Notes under the pieces: model-generated
What the model saw: the letters and a program-made list of their open reading frames with translations, nothing else
Database searches by the model: none
What the model was told of the DNA's origin: nothing
Part shown: piece by piece, positions 39,017 through 49,239 of the stretch
Position numbering within the stretch: position 1 is the stretch's first letter
Layout of the letters: each line of letters opens with the position of its first letter
Made by a program: the position numbers and the translations under genes
DNA from: Dechloromonas denitrificans
Lineage (GTDB): Bacteria; Pseudomonadota; Gammaproteobacteria; Burkholderiales; Rhodocyclaceae
Assembly (NCBI RefSeq): GCF_020510685.1
Contig: NZ_CP075185.1
Location: 4,357,001 to 4,421,000 of the forward strand
DNA length: 64,000 nucleotides
Direction of reading: 5' to 3'

Positions 39017-39466
39017 TCAGCGGGTGACGCGCGACTCGCCACCGGAAGAGAGAACGCGGACCCGATCGCCGGGCCGGAATTCCTGCGGGTCGCCTTCCTG
39101 GACAATGACTATCAGTCGTCCGCCATCAAGCTGCACGGTGATCTCCATGGCCTGTCGGCGGGTCACTCCTTCCTCGATCACCGCTCCGGCCAGGCCACCG
39201 GCGACAGCCCCGATTACCGCGGTCACCGCCGAACCCTTGCCATGGCCCAGCGTGCTGCCGGCAATACCGCCGACCGCCGCACCGGCGACCGTACCGACCG
39301 GCGACTTGGTGCCTTCCATCTGCACCGCCCGTACCGACTCGACGACGCCCTGGCGCACCGTCTGCTCGCGCCGCGCCTGATCGCGACTATAGACATCGCC
39401 GGATTTGCTGCTGGCACAGCCGGCCAGCAAGATTACCGAGAGCAACAGCAAAGAGAGCGTCTTCAT
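39017..39466 (-). CDS. Glycine-zipper outer-membrane lipoprotein (SlyB/Pcp-like)
   Basis: 149 aa. Lipobox ILLAGC at residues 12-17, a short polar stretch, then the glycine-zipper hydrophobic hairpin (PVGTVAGAAVGGIAGSTLGHGKGSAVTAVIGAVAGGLAGAVIEEG), and a C-terminal small beta domain (MEITVQLDGGRLIVIVQEGDPQEFRPGDRVRVL). This is the SlyB/Pcp family, which stabilises the outer membrane and is commonly stress-induced. It ends about 80 bases from the OlsB-like start. Confidence 0.88.
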   Translation of the reverse strand: MKTLSLLLLSVILLAGCASSKSGDVYSRDQARREQTVRQGVVESVRAVQMEGTKSPVGTVAGAAVGGIAGSTLGHGKGSAVTAVIGAVAGGLAGAVIEEGVTRRQAMEITVQLDGGRLIVIVQEGDPQEFRPGDRVRVLSSGGESRVTR

Positions 39467-39476
39467 AGTCTTGCCT

Positions 39477-40412
39477 TTACCAGAGAGCTACGCCAAAAGC
39501 GCGTTGATAGCGGGCGGCGATTTCCTCGCGACTAGGCTGATGGTTCTGTCCGCCCCGGTGGGCGATCTTGATCGCCCCCATCAGCGCTGCCAGACGGCCG
39601 GTCTTTTGCCAATCGAAGCCGTTGGCAATGCCATAGAGCAGGCCGGAACGGTAGGCATCGCCGCAACCGGTCGGATCGATCACCTGATCGGCCTCGACGC
39701 AGGGGATATCGAAACGTTGACCGTCAGAATGAATTTCCGATCCATCGCCACCGCGTGTCACGATCAGCGCCTTCACCTCGCGCCCGAGTTGCTCCAGGCT
39801 GCGCCCGGTACGGTCGCACAGCAGCTTGGCCTCGTAATCGTTGAAACAGGCGTAATCGGCGAGACGCATGAAATCGAGCAGTTCGTCGCCGTTGAACATC
39901 GGCAGGCCCTGACCGGGATCGAAAATGAAAGGGACACCGGCAGCAGCGAAATCGCGGGCGTGCTGCATCATGCCTTCACGACCATCCGGCGCAACGATGC
40001 CAAGCTTGGCCGAGGCCGCATGCTCGACCTTATTCAGATGCGAAAAGCTCATCGCCCCCGGGTGGAAGGCGGTGATCTGGTTGTCGTCGAGATCGGTGGT
40101 GATGAAGGCCTGGGCCGTGAAACCGCCCGGTACGTGGCGCACGTGGGTGCGCGGCAGACCGAGCTGGTCGAGACGATCGAGGTAGGGTGCGGCATCGTCG
40201 CCAACCGTCGCCATGATCAACGGTTCGCCACCGAGCAGCATCAGGTTGTAGGCGATGTTGCCGGCGCAGCCGCCGTACTCGCGGCGCATCTCCGGAACCA
40301 GGAAAGCGACGTTCAGGATATGAATCTGCTCGGGCAGGATATGGTTCTTGAAGCGGTCCGGGAAGACCATGATGTTGTCGAAAGCCAGCGAGCCGCAAAT
40401 AAGTGTCGTCAT
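39477..40412 (-). CDS. PfkB-family carbohydrate/adenosine kinase
   Basis: 311 aa. Ribokinase fold with GGCAGNIAYNLMLLGGEP (first PfkB signature region), VGDDAAPYLDRL, and the ATP/anion-hole signature DPTGCGDAYRSGLLYGIANG near 255-274 holding the catalytic Asp. The family ranges over adenosine, ribose and fructose kinases. The adenosine-kinase-like assignment is common for this type in betaproteobacteria but unproven. SD is weak. It lies ten bases upstream of the glycine-zipper gene and seven bases after the DUF3426 gene. Confidence 0.85.
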   Translation of the reverse strand: MTTLICGSLAFDNIMVFPDRFKNHILPEQIHILNVAFLVPEMRREYGGCAGNIAYNLMLLGGEPLIMATVGDDAAPYLDRLDQLGLPRTHVRHVPGGFTAQAFITTDLDDNQITAFHPGAMSFSHLNKVEHAASAKLGIVAPDGREGMMQHARDFAAAGVPFIFDPGQGLPMFNGDELLDFMRLADYACFNDYEAKLLCDRTGRSLEQLGREVKALIVTRGGDGSEIHSDGQRFDIPCVEADQVIDPTGCGDAYRSGLLYGIANGFDWQKTGRLAALMGAIKIAHRGGQNHQPSREEIAARYQRAFGVALW

Positions 40413-40419
40413 AGGATAT

Positions 40420-41487
40420 TCAGGGATAGAAAATGTAAAGGCGGTACCCGGCGGCACCGATATTTCTGGCTTCGATCCACAGGCGGACGGCGACTTCGCC
40501 ATTCGCCGGGAAACGCTCGGCACTGATGCCGGGCGGCAGATATTCGGCAGCGCTCATCACCCGGCGCGACACCACAGTGTCGCTGGTGTCGGTCAGGGTC
40601 AGTTCGAGGGCCGGCCAGGCTTGGGCGAAATCTGCCCGATTGTGCAGTGTCGCATTCAGGACGAACAGGCCGCGCGCATTGTCGGATTGCAGGTCGGAGG
40701 TTTCGATGGCCACCAGATTGGCATTTTGCGCCAGCGGAATGTCCACCCCGGCCAGCTCGTAAAGCGCCGCCGCAGCGGGTAGCCATTGCACGAGCCCGGT
40801 CCGGAAGTGATAGAACAGTTGCCCGGCCAGCACCAGCAGCAACAGGCCAGCAACCAGCACGAAAGGCCAGACGGCATGCCGCGCCGGCTCGCCGGCGAAA
40901 CCGCCCGGCGCATCGCTGGCCAGCGCACCGGCCGCCCAGCGGTTGTAGGCTGGCGCATCGCTCAGCTCGCGGGCTGCAACCAGGCCTGCCTCACGCGCCG
41001 CCAGCGTCGATTCTTCCGCGGTTTCGCTACCCGGCTCGGCCAAGGCTGAAACCTCTTCGACGACCGGTTCAGGGGACGGCGGATCGATCACCTCGAGTGC
41101 TTCAACTGCGGCCGGCTGCTCGGGCTCGACAAGCGCCTCGGGCAAGGGCTCTGATGGCTCAGCGACCAGCGCCTCAACTAGCGGTTCGTCGCTGTCCGGC
41201 GCGACCAAGGCTTCGTCGACCGCTGCGGCAATCGCCGGCGGTTCAGGTTCTGTTTCGGGGTCAGGGTCAGGGTCAGGTTCCGGCTGCGCTTCCGGCGGAG
41301 GCGCAAAAACCGGTGCAAGCTCGCTTGCCGGCTGGGCAACCGGCGGCACGTCGGTGTCCGGCAGAAACTCGTCGAAAGCGTTGAAGACCGATTGGCAATG
41401 TCCGCAACGAACCTTGCCAGCCTTCAGGCGCAACTGCTCGGACGTGACACGGAAAATCGTGGCACAGGCCGGACAGCGCGTCCGCAT
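40420..41487 (-). CDS. Zinc-ribbon and DUF3426 single-pass membrane protein
   Basis: 355 aa. An MJ0042-type zinc ribbon at the N-terminus (MRTRCPACATIFRVT ... RCGHCQSVFNAF) is followed by a long acidic, repetitive Pro/Glu/Val region (about 45-215) that includes a DPDPDP run from a 6-base DNA repeat near 41260-41280. One membrane helix (about 228-247) and a C-terminal DUF3426 domain follow. Start MRTRCPAC overlaps the prmA stop (TGATG). Function is unknown; the prmA-DUF3426 order is common in betaproteobacteria. Confidence 0.88.
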   Translation of the reverse strand: MRTRCPACATIFRVTSEQLRLKAGKVRCGHCQSVFNAFDEFLPDTDVPPVAQPASELAPVFAPPPEAQPEPDPDPDPETEPEPPAIAAAVDEALVAPDSDEPLVEALVAEPSEPLPEALVEPEQPAAVEALEVIDPPSPEPVVEEVSALAEPGSETAEESTLAAREAGLVAARELSDAPAYNRWAAGALASDAPGGFAGEPARHAVWPFVLVAGLLLLVLAGQLFYHFRTGLVQWLPAAAALYELAGVDIPLAQNANLVAIETSDLQSDNARGLFVLNATLHNRADFAQAWPALELTLTDTSDTVVSRRVMSAAEYLPPGISAERFPANGEVAVRLWIEARNIGAAGYRLYIFYP

Positions 41488-42377
41488 CAGGGCTTGCGCC
41501 CCGCCAGGCATACCCAGTCCTCACGCGTATCGGCCACTTGCAAAGGCAACCAGCGCGCGTAGATGGCGATGATTTCCTCGGCCTGCTCCTTGAGGATGCC
41601 CGACAAGGCGAGACGACCGCCGGATCGGACATGGCCGACGATGGCTGGCGCCAGAACACGGAGCGGATTGGAGAGGATATTGGCCACGACAACATCATAC
41701 TCGCCGGCAACCGGTTCCGCCGAATCGGCAAACAAAGCCGTCACACCGTTACGCTCGGCATTGGCGCGGGCAGCTTCAACGGCCAGTGGATCGATATCGA
41801 CCCCGGCGACCCGGCCGGCACCGAGACGGGCGGCGGCAATGGCGAGAATGCCCGAGCCGCAACCGTAATCAAGCACGCTGCAAGCGGGCAGGACATTACG
41901 TTCGAGCCACTCCAGACAGAGTCGGGTGGTCGGATGCGAACCCGTGCCAAAGGCCATGCCGGGATCGAGAATCAGATTGACCGCCGCCGGGTCGGGCGAC
42001 TCATGCCAGGACGGCACGATCCATAGACGTTCGGAAACGCGGATCGGATCGAACTGCGACTGGGTCAGTTGCACCCAGTTCTGCTCGGCCACATCCTCGA
42101 TGCCAAAGCTCGGCACTTCATTCAGGCCAATCGCTGCAGCGGCTGCAGCCAGCAAGGCGGCTGCATCCGCATCCGGCTCGAGCAGCGCGACGATGCGGGA
42201 ACGCATCCAGCCCGGCGAATTGACCGAACCCGGCTCACCGAACTGCGCCTGCTCGTCCGGCGTGCCGGCATCGGCATCCTCGATCGAGGCCGACAGGGCG
42301 CCGGCTTCCAGCAGGGCATCGCACAACGGCTCGGCGTGCGACGCATCGGTCATGAAACTGACGTTTTGCCAAGCCAT
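41487..42377 (-). CDS. prmA: PrmA, ribosomal protein L11 methyltransferase
   Basis: 296 aa. N-terminal substrate-recognition domain (about 1-100), linker, then SAM domain with LDPGMAFGTGSHPTTRLCLEWLE, LDYGCGSGILAIAAARLGA, GVDIDPLAVEAARANAERNGV and VVANILSNPL (NPPY-like NIL motif). It trimethylates L11. It is three bases downstream of accC and is translationally coupled to the DUF3426 gene. Confidence 0.96.
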   Translation of the reverse strand: MAWQNVSFMTDASHAEPLCDALLEAGALSASIEDADAGTPDEQAQFGEPGSVNSPGWMRSRIVALLEPDADAAALLAAAAAAIGLNEVPSFGIEDVAEQNWVQLTQSQFDPIRVSERLWIVPSWHESPDPAAVNLILDPGMAFGTGSHPTTRLCLEWLERNVLPACSVLDYGCGSGILAIAAARLGAGRVAGVDIDPLAVEAARANAERNGVTALFADSAEPVAGEYDVVVANILSNPLRVLAPAIVGHVRSGGRLALSGILKEQAEEIIAIYARWLPLQVADTREDWVCLAGRKP

Positions 42378-42380
42378 CGC

Positions 42381-43739
42381 TTACTGCTTCACTTCGCCCT
42401 TGTCGGCGAGTTTTTGTTCAAGGTAATGAATGCTGGTCCCGCCCTCGACGAAACGGGCGTCCTGCATCAGTTCCTGATGCAGCGGGATGTTGGTCTTGAT
42501 GCCCTGGATGCTCATCTCGGACAGCGCTATACGCATGCGGCGGATAGCCTGTTCGCGGGTATCGCCATAGGCAATCACCTTGGCAACCATCGAATCGTAA
42601 TGCGACGGCACGGTGTAGCCCTGATAGATGTGCGAATCGACCCGGATGCCGGGGCCGCCCGGCGGATGGTAAAAAGCGATTTTGCCGGGAGATGGCACGA
42701 ACGTGAAGGGATCTTCGGCGTTAATGCGGCATTCGATGGAGTGCCCGCGAACCACGATATCCTTCTGGCGATAGCGCAGCTTTTCGCCGGCCGCAACGCG
42801 AATCTGCTCCTGGACGATATCGACGCCGGTGATCATCTCGGTGACCGGATGCTCGACCTGAACGCGGGTGTTCATTTCGATGAAATAGAACTCACCGTTC
42901 TCGTAAAGGAATTCGAAGGTACCAGCACCGCGATAGCCGATCTTGCGACAGGCTTCGGCACAGCGTTCGCCGATCCGATTGATCAGGCGGGCCGGAATGT
43001 GCGGCGCCGGCGCCTCTTCGATCACCTTCTGGTGGCGGCGCTGCATCGAACAGTCGCGCTCGCCGAGGTAGATGGCGTTCTTGTATTCGTCGGCCAGTAC
43101 CTGGATTTCCACATGGCGCGGGTTTTCCAGATACTTTTCCATGTACACCGCCGGGTTGCCGAAGAAGGTTCCGGCTTCCTGGCGGGTCATCGCCACGGCA
43201 TTGACCAGCGCCGCCTCGGTGTGCACGACGCGCATGCCGCGCCCGCCACCGCCACCGGCCGCCTTGATGATCACCGGATAACCGACCGCCCGGGCGATGC
43301 GCACGATTTCCTTGGGATCTTCCGGCAAGGCGCCATCGGAACCGGGAACGCACGGCACACCGGCTTCCTTCATCGAATTCTTGGCGGAAACCTTGTCGCC
43401 CATCAGGCGTATCGTTTCAGCCCGCGGCCCGATGAAGACGAATCCCGAGGTTTCGACACGCTCGGCGAAATCGGCGTTCTCGGAGAGAAAGCCGTAACCC
43501 GGATGGATCGCCTGGGAATCGGTCACTTCGGCTGCGGAAATGATGGCCGGAACATTCAGGTAGCTCAGTGCGGACGAAGCCGGACCGATGCACACCGACT
43601 CGTCGGCCAGCTTGACGTATTTCGCCTCGCGGTCGGCTTCGGAGTACACCACGACCGTCTTGATGCCCAGTTCGCGACAGGCGCGCTGGACGCGCAGGGC
43701 AATCTCGCCGCGATTGGCGATCAGAACCTTTTCGAACAT
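42381..43739 (-). CDS. accC: AccC, biotin carboxylase subunit of acetyl-CoA carboxylase
   Basis: 452 aa. [17 protein letters not shown] start, ATP-grasp motif [14 protein letters not shown], the catalytic region [29 protein letters not shown], and [20 protein letters not shown]. It carboxylates biotin on AccB. Start MFEK was preferred; an ATG two codons upstream is also possible. It is seven bases downstream of accB, the universal accB-accC pair. Confidence 0.97.
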   Translation of the reverse strand: MFEKVLIANRGEIALRVQRACRELGIKTVVVYSEADREAKYVKLADESVCIGPASSALSYLNVPAIISAAEVTDSQAIHPGYGFLSENADFAERVETSGFVFIGPRAETIRLMGDKVSAKNSMKEAGVPCVPGSDGALPEDPKEIVRIARAVGYPVIIKAAGGGGGRGMRVVHTEAALVNAVAMTRQEAGTFFGNPAVYMEKYLENPRHVEIQVLADEYKNAIYLGERDCSMQRRHQKVIEEAPAPHIPARLINRIGERCAEACRKIGYRGAGTFEFLYENGEFYFIEMNTRVQVEHPVTEMITGVDIVQEQIRVAAGEKLRYRQKDIVVRGHSIECRINAEDPFTFVPSPGKIAFYHPPGGPGIRVDSHIYQGYTVPSHYDSMVAKVIAYGDTREQAIRRMRIALSEMSIQGIKTNIPLHQELMQDARFVEGGTSIHYLEQKLADKGEVKQ

Positions 43740-43746
43740 CGCCATA

Positions 43747-44199
43747 TCAGCCGATCACGAATAGCGGTTCGCCGAACTCCACCGGCTCGCCATTGTCGAG
43801 CAGGATGGCCTTGATCACGCCGGAGGCATCGGCTTCGATCTCGTTGAGCAACTTCATCGCTTCGATAATGCACAGGGTTTCGCCCTGCTTGACGCTCTGC
43901 CCGATCTGCACGAAAGACTCGGCACCGGGCGACGGCGAGCGGTAGAAGGTACCGACCATCGGCGACTTGACGACATGGCCTTCCGGCAACTCGTCTTCGT
44001 CGTCGAGATTGACCGCCGAGGCGACCGGAGCGCCAGGCAGCGGAGCGGGCGGCGCGGCATAGTACTGCTGCGGCGCAGCAACGACATTGCCGTAATGTTT
44101 GGCGATGCGCACTTTTTCTTCGCCTTCGGTAACTTCCAGCTCGGAAATGCCGGATTCCTGAACGAGGTCGATAAGTTTCTTGAGTTTACGCAGATCCAT
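43747..44199 (-). CDS. accB: AccB, biotin carboxyl carrier protein
   Basis: 150 aa. N-terminal [32 protein letters not shown], a flexible Ala/Pro linker (about 41-75), then the biotinyl domain with [21 protein letters not shown] and the biotin lysine K116 in [18 protein letters not shown] lies seven bases before the ATG. It carries the biotin for AccC in fatty acid synthesis. Confidence 0.97.
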   Translation of the reverse strand: MDLRKLKKLIDLVQESGISELEVTEGEEKVRIAKHYGNVVAAPQQYYAAPPAPLPGAPVASAVNLDDEDELPEGHVVKSPMVGTFYRSPSPGAESFVQIGQSVKQGETLCIIEAMKLLNEIEADASGVIKAILLDNGEPVEFGEPLFVIG

Positions 44200-44255
44200 G
44201 GATGACTCCCTTGTGTATTGCGCCCGTTGGGCACAAAAAGCCGGTCGAAGCCGGA

Positions 44256-44735
44256 CTATTCAATATTGAGTTTGTTGAGCAGGTATTCGAGGGCCAGCAA
44301 GTAGCCCTCATGACCGAGCCCGCAGATGACGCCGACAGCCAGGTCAGAGAAATAGGAATGTTGCCGGAACGGCTCCCGCGCGTGCACATTGGACAGATGC
44401 ACTTCGACGAACGGAATCGCCACCGCCGCCAGCGCATCACGCAAGGCGACACTGGTATGGGTATAGGCAGCCGGGTTGATGATGATGGCGCGCACGCCCT
44501 GCTCCCGAGCGGCATGAATGCGCTCGATCAGCGCCCCTTCATGGTTGCTCTGAAAAGCCTCGAGATCGACACCGACGTTTTCGGCCATGCGGGCCAGCGC
44601 CATGTTGATATCCGACAGGGTCGTCCGGCCGTAGTGTTCGGGTTCACGGGTGCCAAGCAGGTTCAGATTCGGCCCGTGCACCACCAGGATGCGCGCTTTG
44701 TCTACCGGCTTGGAAGCAGTTTTTCGCTTCGTCAT
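44256..44735 (-). CDS. aroQ: AroQ, type II 3-dehydroquinate dehydratase
   Basis: 159 aa. [21 protein letters not shown] (catalytic Tyr in EHYG), [32 protein letters not shown] and [32 protein letters not shown] are all class II signatures. It dehydrates 3-dehydroquinate in the shikimate path; aroE is at 7300-8151. An N-terminal basic extension of about 13 residues precedes the domain. It sits upstream of accB, an order common in proteobacteria. Confidence 0.97.
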   Translation of the reverse strand: MTKRKTASKPVDKARILVVHGPNLNLLGTREPEHYGRTTLSDINMALARMAENVGVDLEAFQSNHEGALIERIHAAREQGVRAIIINPAAYTHTSVALRDALAAVAIPFVEVHLSNVHAREPFRQHSYFSDLAVGVICGLGHEGYLLALEYLLNKLNIE

Positions 44736-44774
44736 GGCTGCAAGTTTGCCGTAATTGGCAACAAGTTGTCTAGT

Positions 44775-45365
44775 CTATTCCGAAAGTAGGGCACGCAGCG
44801 CATCGGCACGCGCCCGTTCGCGCGGACGACCGTCACGGTACTTCAAACTGACTCTTTCCTGTTGCGGCGGCAAAACGATCAGGTTGGCGCTGGCGGTATC
44901 GGTCTCCATGACCAGTACGGCTTCGACACGTTCATGGCGTGCCTCGGCATGCACGAAATCGATGCCGCGATTGAGCAGGAAGATCTCGACCTCCTTGGCA
45001 CTATCGGCAAAAAGCAGGATGTCGATGGACGAATGTTCGCCGGCCGTCCCTTCGAGCACCGAACCGGTCAGATACGGACGGAAATCGGCCAGTAGATCGA
45101 GCAGTTCGAGCGCCGTATGGCGCAGCGCCAGGAGCTGCTCCTCGTGATCCTCGCCCTGATACAGGCTGCGGTAGGCGCGCAACTCGGCCTCGACCTCGGC
45201 GTTGTCGGGGAAACCGACATGCTCGGTCAGACCAAGCTGGCGGGCCGCCTTGCGCTTGGCCAGGTGGTAATCGGTAATGCCATCCTCTGCCATCAGTCGG
45301 GCAGCGGCACTGGCGATGGCGGCTCGCGCGCCGTTGAGCGGGCGAGCCCTGTCATGACGGGGCAT
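44775..45365 (-). CDS. Nucleotidyltransferase-like conserved protein
   Basis: 196 aa. The central YLTGSVLEGTAGEHSSIDILLFADSAKEVEIFLL resembles the GSxxxGT-x(n)-DID core of the nucleotidyltransferase superfamily, with an N-terminal helical region (ARAAIASAAARLMAEDGITDYHLAKRKAARQLGL). The second part of the motif is S-I-D rather than S-D-I-D, so catalysis is uncertain. It is divergent from mpl with a 50-base gap. A specific function is not known to me. Confidence 0.6.
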   Translation of the reverse strand: MPRHDRARPLNGARAAIASAAARLMAEDGITDYHLAKRKAARQLGLTEHVGFPDNAEVEAELRAYRSLYQGEDHEEQLLALRHTALELLDLLADFRPYLTGSVLEGTAGEHSSIDILLFADSAKEVEIFLLNRGIDFVHAEARHERVEAVLVMETDTASANLIVLPPQQERVSLKYRDGRPRERARADALRALLSE

Positions 45366-45415
45366 AGGGGCGCGATCAAGGTAAAATCACCCCCATTCTA
45401 ACGGGTCCAAGTCTC

Positions 45416-46762
45416 ATGCACATTCATATTCTCGGTATCTGCGGCACCTTCATGGGCGGCGTGGCCCAACTGGCCGCAGCTTCCGGCCACAAGGTAACCG
45501 GCTGCGATGCCAATGTTTACCCGCCGATGAGCGACCAGTTGCGCGGCGCCGGCGTCGATTTGATCGAGGGCTTCGCGGTTGAGCAACTCGCCCTGCAACC
45601 CGATGTTTTCGTAGTCGGCAACGCCATTTCGCGCGGCAACCCGCTGCTTGAAGCGATTCTCGACAAGGGACTGCCCTATGTTTCGGGCCCGCAATGGCTC
45701 GCCGAAAATGTCCTGCAAGGCCGCTGGGTCCTCGGTGTCGCCGGCACGCACGGCAAGACGACGACCAGCGCCATGCTGGCCTGGATCCTGGAAGACGCCA
45801 ACCTGCAGCCGGGCTTCCTGATCGGCGGCGTGCCGCTCAATTTCGGCGTGTCCGCCCGGCTTGGCGGCACCCCGTTTTTCGTCATCGAAGCCGACGAATA
45901 CGACACGGCTTTCTGCGACAAGCGCTCCAAGTTCGTGCATTACCGGCCACGCACCGTCGTTCTGAACAACCTGGAATACGATCACGCCGATATCTTCGCC
46001 GATCTGGACGCCATCGAGACGCAGTTTCACCATCTCGTGCGTACTCTGCCGGCCTCCGGGCTGATTGTCTCGAACGCCAACGAAGCCAGCCTGGAACGTG
46101 TGCTGCAGCGCGGCTGCTGGACACCGGTCGAGCGCTTCAACGATCCGGTCGGCTATCGCGTCAGCGGTGACGATGCCGGCGGCGAGTTGATTCTGCACGG
46201 AGCACAGGGCGAAATCGCCCGTACCGTCTGGCAACTCTCCGGCGACCACAACCGGGCCAATGCCTGTGCCGCACTGCTTGCCGCCCGCCATGTCGGCGTG
46301 CCGCTGGCCCAGGGCCTGGAAGCCCTGTCCCGCTTCGTCAATGTCAAACGACGCATGGAAGTGCGCGGCGAAGTCGGCGGCATCACGGTTTACGACGATT
46401 TTGCCCATCATCCGACAGCCATCGCCACCACCGTCGCCGGACTGCGCCGCAAGGTTGGTACGGCACGCATTCTCGCCGTTCTCGAGCCGCGCTCGAACAC
46501 CATGAAGCTGGGCACCATGAAGAGCCAGTTGCCGGACAGCCTGCGTGAAGTCGATGCGGCCTTCTGCTACGCGGCCAATCTCGGCTGGGACGCCCGCGAG
46601 GCGCTGGCCCCGATGGGTGACAAGGCGGTCGTTGAAGACGATTTAGGCGAACTTGTCCGCAAGATCGTTGCAGCAGCCCGTTCCGGCGACCATATCCTGG
46701 TGATGAGCAACGGCGGCTTTGGCGGCATTCACGGCAAGTTGCTGGCTGCGCTGAAGAATTGA
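45416..46762 (+). CDS. mpl: Mpl, UDP-MurNAc:tripeptide ligase (cell-wall recycling)
   Basis: 448 aa Mur-ligase. MHIHILGICGTFMGGVAQLAAASGHKVTGCD (Mpl-specific start), VAGTHGKTTTSAMLAWIL (ATP loop), EADEYDTAFCDKRSKFVHY, NLEYDHADIF and DDFAHHPTAIATTVAGLR. It reattaches recycled murein tripeptide to UDP-MurNAc. A plausible -10 (GGTAAAATC) precedes it in the short divergent gap. A bidirectional terminator follows 33 bases after the stop. Confidence 0.97.
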   Translation: MHIHILGICGTFMGGVAQLAAASGHKVTGCDANVYPPMSDQLRGAGVDLIEGFAVEQLALQPDVFVVGNAISRGNPLLEAILDKGLPYVSGPQWLAENVLQGRWVLGVAGTHGKTTTSAMLAWILEDANLQPGFLIGGVPLNFGVSARLGGTPFFVIEADEYDTAFCDKRSKFVHYRPRTVVLNNLEYDHADIFADLDAIETQFHHLVRTLPASGLIVSNANEASLERVLQRGCWTPVERFNDPVGYRVSGDDAGGELILHGAQGEIARTVWQLSGDHNRANACAALLAARHVGVPLAQGLEALSRFVNVKRRMEVRGEVGGITVYDDFAHHPTAIATTVAGLRRKVGTARILAVLEPRSNTMKLGTMKSQLPDSLREVDAAFCYAANLGWDAREALAPMGDKAVVEDDLGELVRKIVAAARSGDHILVMSNGGFGGIHGKLLAALKN

Positions 46763-46795
46763 TCCGACCGGTCAGCTGTCGCCGGCCCTGAAATG

Positions 46796-46834
46796 AAAAA
46801 TGGCTGCCACCGTTACCGGGGCAGCCATTTTTTT
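46796..46834. terminator. Bidirectional intrinsic terminator between mpl and maeB
   Basis: TGGCTGCC (46801-46808) pairs with GGCAGCCA (46820-46827), flanked by A5 on the left and T7 on the right, with an 11-base loop. The convergent genes mpl (+) and maeB (-) end on each side, so it serves both strands. Confidence 0.9.
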
Positions 46835-46858
46835 GTATTGACGAAGGAGCCTGCCTGC

Positions 46859-49135
46859 TTAGCGCTCCATCGACTCGACCACGGCCAGCGCCGTCATGTT
46901 GACCAGACGGCGGACGGTGGCCGTCGAAGTCAGCACATGGACGGGGCGGGCCACGCCGAGCAGCACGGGGCCGATCGTCACGCCTTCGCCGGCGGTCATT
47001 TTCAGCAGGTTGTAGGTGATATTGGCGGCATCGATGTTGGGCATGATCAGCAGATTTGCTTCACCCTTCAGCGACGACTCCGGGTTGGCGGCGCGGCGGA
47101 CTTCCTCGGACAAGGCCGAATCGCCGTGCATTTCGCCATCGATTTCCAGTTCGCCGTTGGTCATGGCCGAAACCAGAACTGCGGCGCGCGCCATTTTCCT
47201 TGAGGATTCCGAGGACGCCGAGCCGAAGTTGGAATGCGACAGCAAGGCGGCCTTCGGAAGTACGCCGAAACGCTTGACCTGCTCGGCAGCGGTTACCGTC
47301 ATTTCGGCGATTTGCTCGGCCGTCGGGTTTTCGTTGATATGGGTATCGCAAATGAACAGCGAACGCCCCGGCAGCATCAGATAGTTCATCGCCGCCAGCG
47401 TATTGATGCCTTGGCGCTTGCCGATGATTTGATCGATGACCCCCATGTGGTGGCTGAACTGGCCGGTCGTGCCGCAGATCAGGCCATCGGCGTAGCCCAG
47501 TTTCAACAGCATGGCGCCGATCAGCGTCGGCTTGCGGCGCAGCGCTTCCTTGGCGATGGCTGGCGTCACGCCATGACGGACCATCAGCTTGTGATAAGCC
47601 GTCCAGCATTCGCGGTAACGCTCGTCGGACTCCGGATTGACGATGTCGAAATCGACCCCCGGCTTGATGCGCAGGCTGGCCTTGGCCAGGCGATGCTCGA
47701 TGACGGCCGGGCGACCGATCAGGATCGGGCGGGCAAAATTTTCCTCGATCACCACCTGGGCGGCACGCAGCACGCGCTCGTCTTCGCCCTCGGCGTAGAT
47801 GATGCGCTTGCCCTGGGCCCGGCGGGCGGCCTGGAAGATGGCGCGCATGCCGACGCCGGTGTGATAAACGAACTCGGACAGCTTGGCGCGATAGGCCGCC
47901 CAATCGGTGATCGGCCGGGTGGCGACGCCCGAGTCGATCGCCGCCTGGGCAACCGCCGGGGCGATCTTGACGATCAGGCGCGGATCGAAAGGCTTGGGAA
48001 TCAGGTATTCCGGGCCGAAGGTAATGACCTGGTCCGGGAAGGCCATGGCCACTTCATCGGTCACCTCGGCTTCGGCCAGTTCGGCAATGGCACGCACCGA
48101 GGCCATCTTCATCTCTTCTGTAATACGTGTGGCGCCGACATCGAGCGCACCGCGGAAGATGAAGGGGAAACACAGCACGTTGTTGACCTGATTAACGTAG
48201 TCGGAGCGGCCAGTCGCGATGATGACGTCAGGCCGCACGGCCTTGGCCAGTTCCGGCATGATTTCCGGGGTCGGGTTGGCGAGCGCGAAAACGATGGGCT
48301 TGTCGGCCATGCTGGCGACCATTTCCGGCTTGAGCACGCCACCGGCGGACAAACCGAGGAAAACGTCGGCGCCGACCATCGCATCGCCCAGCGTGCGGTT
48401 GGTCGTTTCGCGGGCGTAACGGGCCTTGGTCGCTTCCATGTTGGCATCGCGGCCAACGTAGATGACGCCCTTGGAGTCGCAAACGGTGATGTTCTCACGC
48501 TTGACGCCCAGTTCGCACCACAGGTTCAGACAGGAAATGGCTGCGGCGCCGGCGCCGGAGCAGACCACCTTGATCTCTTCGGCTTTCTTGCCGACCACTT
48601 TCATGCCGTTCAGCATGGCGGCAGCAGAAATGATCGCCGTGCCGTGCTGGTCGTCGTGGAAGACGGGGATGTTCATCCGCGCCTTGAGCTTTTCTTCGAT
48701 GTAGAAGCACTCCGGGGCCTTGATGTCTTCGAGATTGATACCACCGAGCGTCGGCTCCATGGCAGCGATCATGTCGATCAGCTTGTCCGGATCGTTCTCG
48801 GCCAGTTCGATGTCGAAAACGTCGATGCCGGCGAATTTCTTGAACAGGCAGGCCTTGCCTTCCATCACCGGCTTGGCGGCGAGCGGGCCGATATTGCCGA
48901 GGCCGAGCACGGCGGTGCCGTTGGTGATGACGCCGACCAGATTGGCACGCGACGTCATTTCGGCAGCCATCGAAGGATCTTCGACGATCAGGTCGCAGGC
49001 GGCGGCAACGCCGGGCGAGTAGGCCAGGGCGAGATCGCGCTGGTTGGTCAGGCCCTTGGTCGGGCGAACGGAAATCTTGCCGGGGGTTGGCCAGCGATGA
49101 TATTCAAGTGCGGCTTCGCGCAAATCTTTTTCCAC
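46859..49135 (-). CDS. maeB: MaeB, NADP-dependent malic enzyme with phosphotransacetylase-like domain
   Basis: 758 aa, GTG start with SD AAGGAG. The N-terminal malic enzyme (about 1-425) has [57 protein letters not shown] and [15 protein letters not shown] sequence. The C-terminal PTA-like domain (about 430-755) has [17 protein letters not shown] and NFGS. Malic enzyme decarboxylates malate to pyruvate; the PTA domain is generally regulatory (acetyl-CoA sensing). Confidence 0.96.
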   Translation of the reverse strand: MEKDLREAALEYHRWPTPGKISVRPTKGLTNQRDLALAYSPGVAAACDLIVEDPSMAAEMTSRANLVGVITNGTAVLGLGNIGPLAAKPVMEGKACLFKKFAGIDVFDIELAENDPDKLIDMIAAMEPTLGGINLEDIKAPECFYIEEKLKARMNIPVFHDDQHGTAIISAAAMLNGMKVVGKKAEEIKVVCSGAGAAAISCLNLWCELGVKRENITVCDSKGVIYVGRDANMEATKARYARETTNRTLGDAMVGADVFLGLSAGGVLKPEMVASMADKPIVFALANPTPEIMPELAKAVRPDVIIATGRSDYVNQVNNVLCFPFIFRGALDVGATRITEEMKMASVRAIAELAEAEVTDEVAMAFPDQVITFGPEYLIPKPFDPRLIVKIAPAVAQAAIDSGVATRPITDWAAYRAKLSEFVYHTGVGMRAIFQAARRAQGKRIIYAEGEDERVLRAAQVVIEENFARPILIGRPAVIEHRLAKASLRIKPGVDFDIVNPESDERYRECWTAYHKLMVRHGVTPAIAKEALRRKPTLIGAMLLKLGYADGLICGTTGQFSHHMGVIDQIIGKRQGINTLAAMNYLMLPGRSLFICDTHINENPTAEQIAEMTVTAAEQVKRFGVLPKAALLSHSNFGSASSESSRKMARAAVLVSAMTNGELEIDGEMHGDSALSEEVRRAANPESSLKGEANLLIMPNIDAANITYNLLKMTAGEGVTIGPVLLGVARPVHVLTSTATVRRLVNMTALAVVESMER

Positions 49136-49146
49136 GAAATCTCCTT

Positions 49147-49172
49147 GGGTTTTCTAGTAGTAGGGAAAACCC
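49147..49172. repeat. Inverted repeat just upstream of the maeB Shine-Dalgarno
   Basis: GGGTTTTC (49147-49154), ten-base spacer, GAAAACCC (49165-49172). It immediately precedes the maeB SD on the minus strand and may be an operator or leader hairpin. No T-tract follows. Confidence 0.45.
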
Positions 49173-49239
49173 TAAAGGGTACTCCAAAGCGCCCGGCGAT
49201 GCCACGTGGAAAACACCTAGCTGTCGGCTGGCGCTCCTT

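Noticed and set aside
41245..41285. GGGTCA-type short tandem repeats
   Set aside because: They encode the acidic DPDPDP linker of the DUF3426 protein in frame; ordinary low-complexity coding sequence.
44229..44255. Possible terminator between aroQ and accB
   Set aside because: Only a 4-bp CCGG stem before CTTTTTG; too weak to call.
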